Shown here in pieces: positions 29,406-33,137 of a DNA stretch of 33,137 bases. Below the pieces are notes generated by a model. That model was not told the DNA's origin. It saw nothing but the letters and a program-made list of their open reading frames with translations, and did no database searches. The number at the start of each line of letters is the position of its first letter. The first letter of the stretch is position 1. Source of the stretch: Planctomycetota bacterium. GTDB taxonomy: Bacteria; Planctomycetota; Planctomycetia; Gemmatales; Gemmataceae. The DNA lies in contig QWOS01000084.1 of assembly GCA_003669555.1 (NCBI GenBank), positions 1 to 33,137 of the forward strand. Direction: 5' to 3'. The translations under genes were made by a program, and so were the position numbers.

Positions 29406-31967
29406 ATGTCCTTGTTTGCCTTACTGGTTTTTTCCACACTGAATCAGAGCCCCGTCCCCAATGCAACGGGCAAAACGGATGGAATGACCTGGCCCGGTCC
29501 CACCAAGGATGGTTTCCTGCTTCCCAACGGATGGCATATCACACCGGTCGGGAAGCAAATCGATACCACGGACCTGCCACTCAACATTCATCCTTTGGCC
29601 GACAATCGTCACGCCATCGTCACCACCAACGGTTTCAACCAGCACGAAATTTCACTGGTTGACCTGAAGGAAGGCAAGGTCATCAGTGAGGAGACCGCTT
29701 ACCAAAGCTGGTTTGGCCTGGCGGTCAGCAAGTCGGCCGACAAGATTTGGTGGTCCGGAGGTGGCAACGGCAAGCTCCACACCTTCGACCACAAGGACGG
29801 CAAACTCATCCGCACCAGCGAGAAAGAGCCCAACCTGTCCAAAATGAGCAGGGGGGATCTGGCCAAGTTGATGGAAGAGGCCAAAAAGACGAAAAATTTC
29901 AAATCCGGCCTCCTGCTGGACGAAGCCAAGGGACTTCTTTACACCCTGGATATCAACGAGGGGACAGTCTCCGCCGAACCACTCGCAAAGGATTTCGCAA
30001 CAAAGCCATCAACCGGCCAGTTGGGTGGCCGACCCTACGACATTGTCCTGGCCAAAGGTGGCAACCTCCTGTTTGTCTCCGACTGGGCCGGCAGGGAAGT
30101 GCTTGGAGTTGACCCTGTTACCCTGAAGGTCCTTTACCGCATTCCCGTGGGAGAACATCCCAACCAGATAGCCTGCCACCCAACCGACCATCGTTTGTTT
30201 GTCGCCTGCGCCTCAGCCAACGCTGTTTATGTGATTGACAGCCGCCGCGGGATCGTAACCGAAGTAATCTCCACAACCTTGTTCCCCAAGGCCCCGGAAG
30301 GCTCCACTCCCGACGCCCTCGTGGTCAGCCCTGATGGGAAAACCCTGTTCGTAGCCAACGCCGACAACAACTGTGTGGCGGTGGTGGACATCGAAACAGC
30401 CGACAAGAGCGCCGTGAAGGGTTTCATCCCCACCGGTTGGTACCCAACGGCCCTCGCCATCACTCCGGACGGCAAGCATCTTCTAGTGGGAGTGGGAAAA
30501 GGCAACCAGACAAAGCCCAATCCTTTTTTCACCAAGGATGAAAACGGCACCAGGGACAAGGATGAGATCAAGGATGCCGCCAAAAGGCTTATGCCTTACC
30601 CCTATATTGGTACCACACTTTCCGGATCGTTGAGCGTGGTTCCGGTTCCCGATGAAGTGACACTGATGGAGCAGACCGCCCGGGTTTACCGCAACTGCCC
30701 CTATTCCGACAAGTTGCTCACCACCTCGCCCCATTCCGAGAAGACCGCCATTCCAACCACGGTGGGAGGAGCCAGCCCCATCAAGTATGTGCTTTATATC
30801 ATTAAGGAGAACCGCACCTACGACCAGGTTTTCGGTGACTTCGCATCAGGCTCAACCCCCAAGGGGAACGGTGATCCCAGGCTTTGTATGTTCCCCCGCA
30901 AGGTCACGCCCAACCACCACAAGATCGCCGAGGAATTCGTCCTTCTCGACAACCTTTACTGCAACGGCCAGGTGAGCCGGGACGGGCATCCCTGGAGCAC
31001 AGCCGCTTACCATACAGACTACATCGCCCGCGACTGGCACCTGACTTATTCGAGGCGCAAGGGCGTTGAGGATGATGAGAAGGGCGAGTTGGCTAATCCC
31101 CCATCCGGTTATCTGTGGGACGCCTGTAAACGCGCTGGAATCAGCTACCGTTCCTACGGTGAATATGGCTCTCGTGTCAGTGACGGCCAGGGTGGGTTCC
31201 GCATGGAAGGCCGCGTTCCGGGCCTGGTAGGCAATATGAGCCCCACCTTCGGGATTCCCAAAGAAAAGGGACAGCGCACCCGCGATACCGACAATGCCGG
31301 CAGCTTCATCGCCGACCTGGCCGAATTTGAGAAGGCGGGCGAGATGCCCAGGCTGATGATCATGAGCTTGGGCGAAGATCACACCAGCGGCACAACCCCC
31401 GGTGCCTTCACCCCCGAGGCCTGCGTCGCCAGCAACGACCTTGCCTTAGGCCGGATCGTCGAAGCTGTCAGCAAAAGCCGGTTCTGGAAGGAAACCGCCA
31501 TCTTCGTCATTGAGGATGATGCGCAGAATGGCCCGGACCATGTGGATGCCTGCCGCACTATTGGCTTCGTGATCAGTCCATACACCAAGCGAAAGTTTAT
31601 CGATTCCACCCAGTACCAGACTGTCAGCCTCATCCGTAGCATGGAACTGATCCTGGGCCTTTCCCCCCTCAGCCAATATGATGCGGCCGCCCGCCCCATG
31701 TTCAACAGTTTCACGGACAAGGCTAACCTCGAGCCTTACCTTCATACCCCGGCCGAAATCGACCTCAACAAGAAGAACGATGCAAAATCATATGGTGCAT
31801 CGCGCTCCCAAAAGATGGATTTCAGCGAATATGACCTGGTGGATGACTTCGAGCTGAACGAGATCCTGTGGCACGCCGTGATGGGATCCGATAAACCAAC
31901 CCACCCCGCAGTTCGACGCGCCATCGCCTTCCGCTCGCTGACCGCAGCCAATAAGGCCACCAAGTAA
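29406..31967 (+). CDS. YncE-like beta-propeller / alkaline phosphatase family fusion (853 aa)
   Basis: A bifunctional layout: an N-terminal secretion segment (MSLFALLVFSTLNQSPVP), a YVTN/YncE-type seven-bladed propeller over about 50-360 (GRPYDIVLAKGGNLLFVSDW, HPNQIACHPTDHRLFVACAS, TPDALVVSPDGKTLFVANAD), then a phosphoesterase domain of the alkaline phosphatase superfamily: KENRTYDQVFGD near 460, SRDGHPWSTAAYHTDY, and metal-site sequences SLGEDHTSG and EDDAQNGPDHVDA. Predicted periplasmic phosphoester hydrolase with a sensing or binding propeller; substrate unknown. ATG 29406 follows AGGAGA with a 5-nt gap; a GTG one codon earlier is also possible. It is 96 nt after the previous gene, the largest gap in the cluster, so it may have its own promoter as well. 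Confidence 0.92.
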   Translation: MSLFALLVFSTLNQSPVPNATGKTDGMTWPGPTKDGFLLPNGWHITPVGKQIDTTDLPLNIHPLADNRHAIVTTNGFNQHEISLVDLKEGKVISEETAYQSWFGLAVSKSADKIWWSGGGNGKLHTFDHKDGKLIRTSEKEPNLSKMSRGDLAKLMEEAKKTKNFKSGLLLDEAKGLLYTLDINEGTVSAEPLAKDFATKPSTGQLGGRPYDIVLAKGGNLLFVSDWAGREVLGVDPVTLKVLYRIPVGEHPNQIACHPTDHRLFVACASANAVYVIDSRRGIVTEVISTTLFPKAPEGSTPDALVVSPDGKTLFVANADNNCVAVVDIETADKSAVKGFIPTGWYPTALAITPDGKHLLVGVGKGNQTKPNPFFTKDENGTRDKDEIKDAAKRLMPYPYIGTTLSGSLSVVPVPDEVTLMEQTARVYRNCPYSDKLLTTSPHSEKTAIPTTVGGASPIKYVLYIIKENRTYDQVFGDFASGSTPKGNGDPRLCMFPRKVTPNHHKIAEEFVLLDNLYCNGQVSRDGHPWSTAAYHTDYIARDWHLTYSRRKGVEDDEKGELANPPSGYLWDACKRAGISYRSYGEYGSRVSDGQGGFRMEGRVPGLVGNMSPTFGIPKEKGQRTRDTDNAGSFIADLAEFEKAGEMPRLMIMSLGEDHTSGTTPGAFTPEACVASNDLALGRIVEAVSKSRFWKETAIFVIEDDAQNGPDHVDACRTIGFVISPYTKRKFIDSTQYQTVSLIRSMELILGLSPLSQYDAAARPMFNSFTDKANLEPYLHTPAEIDLNKKNDAKSYGASRSQKMDFSEYDLVDDFELNEILWHAVMGSDKPTHPAVRRAIAFRSLTAANKATK

Positions 31968-31995
31968 CATTTGGCCTGATTGAGAAACGCCATTT

Positions 31996-32029
31996 TTTCC
32001 CCGTGGTCTCGGCCAAAAAAACGGGGAAA
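31996..32029. terminator. Possible terminator hairpin at the end of the operon
   Basis: TTTCCCCGT at 31996-32004 pairs with ACGGGGAAA at 32021-32029; the second arm is part of the left end of the MITE. There is no T-run directly after the second arm on the plus strand, but TTTTTT at 31993-31998 precedes it, so it fits a minus-strand terminator better. Weak candidate. Confidence 0.3.
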
Positions 32030-32294
32030 TTCCACTTTTCAGGGACGGGCTATGGGGGTGCGGTGAGGAAAAGCCCCGAACAGCCAGGGCCGCGCGTGGT
32101 GGTCCTGTGTACCCTGACCTGAATCGTGGCAATGGGCGGAGTGATGCTTGCATGCAAGTGAGGATTCTTCCGCCCGGGTTGAGCCGATGCGGGAAACCAA
32201 CCACCCAGTGCATGCCGCCAAAAACTTTGGCCGGGAGTCTTCCCTGCGCCCCGGAGGCCGCCGCCAGAAAGAAAAGCGGAATGTCCCCTTTTTT
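32015..32294. mobile_element. MITE-like element, copy B (280 bp)
   Basis: Same element as at 11827-12105, direct orientation, roughly 90% identical by eye. The left end starts AAAAAAACGGGGAAATTCC and the right end read in reverse starts AAAAAAGGGGACATTCC, with inner CTTTTC on both sides. It occupies nearly the whole gap between the convergent 3' ends of the phosphatase-family gene and ppc. No target-site duplication or coding capacity is visible. Confidence 0.75.
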
Positions 32295-32321
32295 CGCCCT
32301 CGTGCCAACCGGCAAAACTGG

Positions 32322-33137
32322 TCAGCCGGTGTTTTTGAGGCCGGAGGCGATGCCGTTGATGCTTTCGAGGACGGCGTCGAGGAGGCCGGTCTGGTCAGTG
32401 GAACCGGAGCGGATGCGCCGGAGCAGCACCAACTGGATGAGGCTGAGTGGATCGACATAGGGGTTGCGGCGGCCGATCGAGCCCTTGAGGATGGGCATTT
32501 TTTCCAGCAGGGCCGACTGGCCGGTGATGGCGCAGATGCCTGCCACCGTGCGGCGGTATTCGGACTCGATGGCACCGAAGATACGACTGGAAATCCCGGC
32601 ATTGGTGACCAGGTCGGCGTAGAGGCGGGCGATGTTCATATCGGCCTTGGCGAGGATCATCTGCGCGTTGTCGATGAGGGCGTGGAAAAAGGGCCAGGCG
32701 GAATACATCTGTTGCAGGGTTTCCAGATGGGCGGGTTCGGTGTCGATGGCCGCCGACAGGGCGGTGCCCAAACCGTACCAGCCGGGGAGCGTGTGGCGGG
32801 ACTGCATCCAGGAAAAGACCCAGGGGATGGCGCGGAGCTGCTCGATGGAGGTGGTGGCGCCGCGCTTGGCGGGCCGGGAGCCGAGCCGGAGCTGGGCGAT
32901 CTCGCTGATGGGGGTTGCCTGGATAAAATACTCGAGGAATTCCGGATCCTTGTAGACCAGGCCGCGGTAGGCATCGCGAGCGGTGGCGGAGAGACGGTCC
33001 ATCATTTGCTCCCAGGCGGGATCGACTTTGCCGTGGTCGATACCCAGACTGGCGCGGAGGACCGCGTTCACCACCTGGTCGAGGTGTCGCTTGGCGATGG
33101 CCTTGTGGCCGTAGCGATCGGCGATGACCTCGCCCTG
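32322..33137 (-). CDS. ppc: Phosphoenolpyruvate carboxylase, C-terminal 271 residues (5' end beyond window)
   Basis: Carboxylates PEP to oxaloacetate, an anaplerotic cytoplasmic reaction. The visible part begins with QGEVIADRYG, the conserved sequence before the C-terminal half, and continues with IPWVFSWMQSRHTLPGWYGLG (active-site region, with the conserved Arg and His), ADMNIARLYADLV and the family's final residues SINGIASGLKNTG, where the C-terminal Gly sits in the active site. Everything seen is full-length and in frame to the TGA at 32322; the gene starts to the right of the window. An inverted repeat ACCGGC/GCCGGT overlaps the stop, and a MITE sits 27 nt downstream. It is a core metabolic gene and marks the border of the accessory region. 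Confidence 0.96.
   Translation of the reverse strand, partial: QGEVIADRYGHKAIAKRHLDQVVNAVLRASLGIDHGKVDPAWEQMMDRLSATARDAYRGLVYKDPEFLEYFIQATPISEIAQLRLGSRPAKRGATTSIEQLRAIPWVFSWMQSRHTLPGWYGLGTALSAAIDTEPAHLETLQQMYSAWPFFHALIDNAQMILAKADMNIARLYADLVTNAGISSRIFGAIESEYRRTVAGICAITGQSALLEKMPILKGSIGRRNPYVDPLSLIQLVLLRRIRSGSTDQTGLLDAVLESINGIASGLKNTG

Overview
The window looks like a GC-rich planctomycete chromosome, probably Gemmata/Pirellula-like. The reasons are the density of planctomycete-typical families: DUF1501, DUF1549/DUF1553 with CxxCH motifs, a planctomycete cytochrome C (PSCyt1) fused to WD40 repeats, a PPC-domain protein, a DUF1559 prepilin-like protein, PQQ and YncE-type beta-propellers, and a DNRLRE-type surface protein. 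This assignment rests on gene content read by eye; no database search was run.

Left third (1-10.7 kb, minus strand). Three very tightly packed genes form what looks like an anti-phage island: a 1733-residue DEAD/DELH helicase with Zn-binding Cys clusters, DUF1998 and a C-terminal Vsr/DUF559-like nuclease; an SNF2/RapA-like helicase resembling DISARM DrmD; and an Eco57I/PglX-like N6-adenine DNA methylase resembling DrmMI, which runs off the left edge. The set reads as a compact DISARM-like system in which the drmA, drmB and drmC roles may be condensed into one polypeptide. This is the most interesting part of the window.

Junction (10.7-13.4 kb). This is a mobile-element and decay zone. It holds a small minus-strand ORF, an orphan sigma-54-type promoter, a 279-bp MITE-like element with about 25-bp terminal inverted repeats, a frameshifted IS66 transposase relic, and a truncated, broken copy of the DNRLRE-type gene that is intact at 19.3 kb.

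Middle (13.4-18.6 kb). A DUF1559 prepilin-like gene and a small lipoprotein gene end at a strong intrinsic terminator. Next come two coupled genes for membrane proteins of unknown function, then a convergent Tat-exported purple-acid-phosphatase-like metallophosphoesterase. A 0.66-kb divergent intergenic region with two hairpins follows.

Right (19.3-32.0 kb, plus strand). Seven co-directional genes for predicted exported proteins are probably one operon: DNRLRE, DUF1501, PPC, DUF1549/DUF1553, PSCyt1-WD40, PQQ propeller, and YncE propeller/alkaline phosphatase family. Together with the divergent metallophosphatase they suggest an envelope module with several phosphatase-fold proteins; the substrate is not evident. 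A second MITE copy sits between this operon and the convergent 3' end of ppc (PEP carboxylase), which runs off the right edge.
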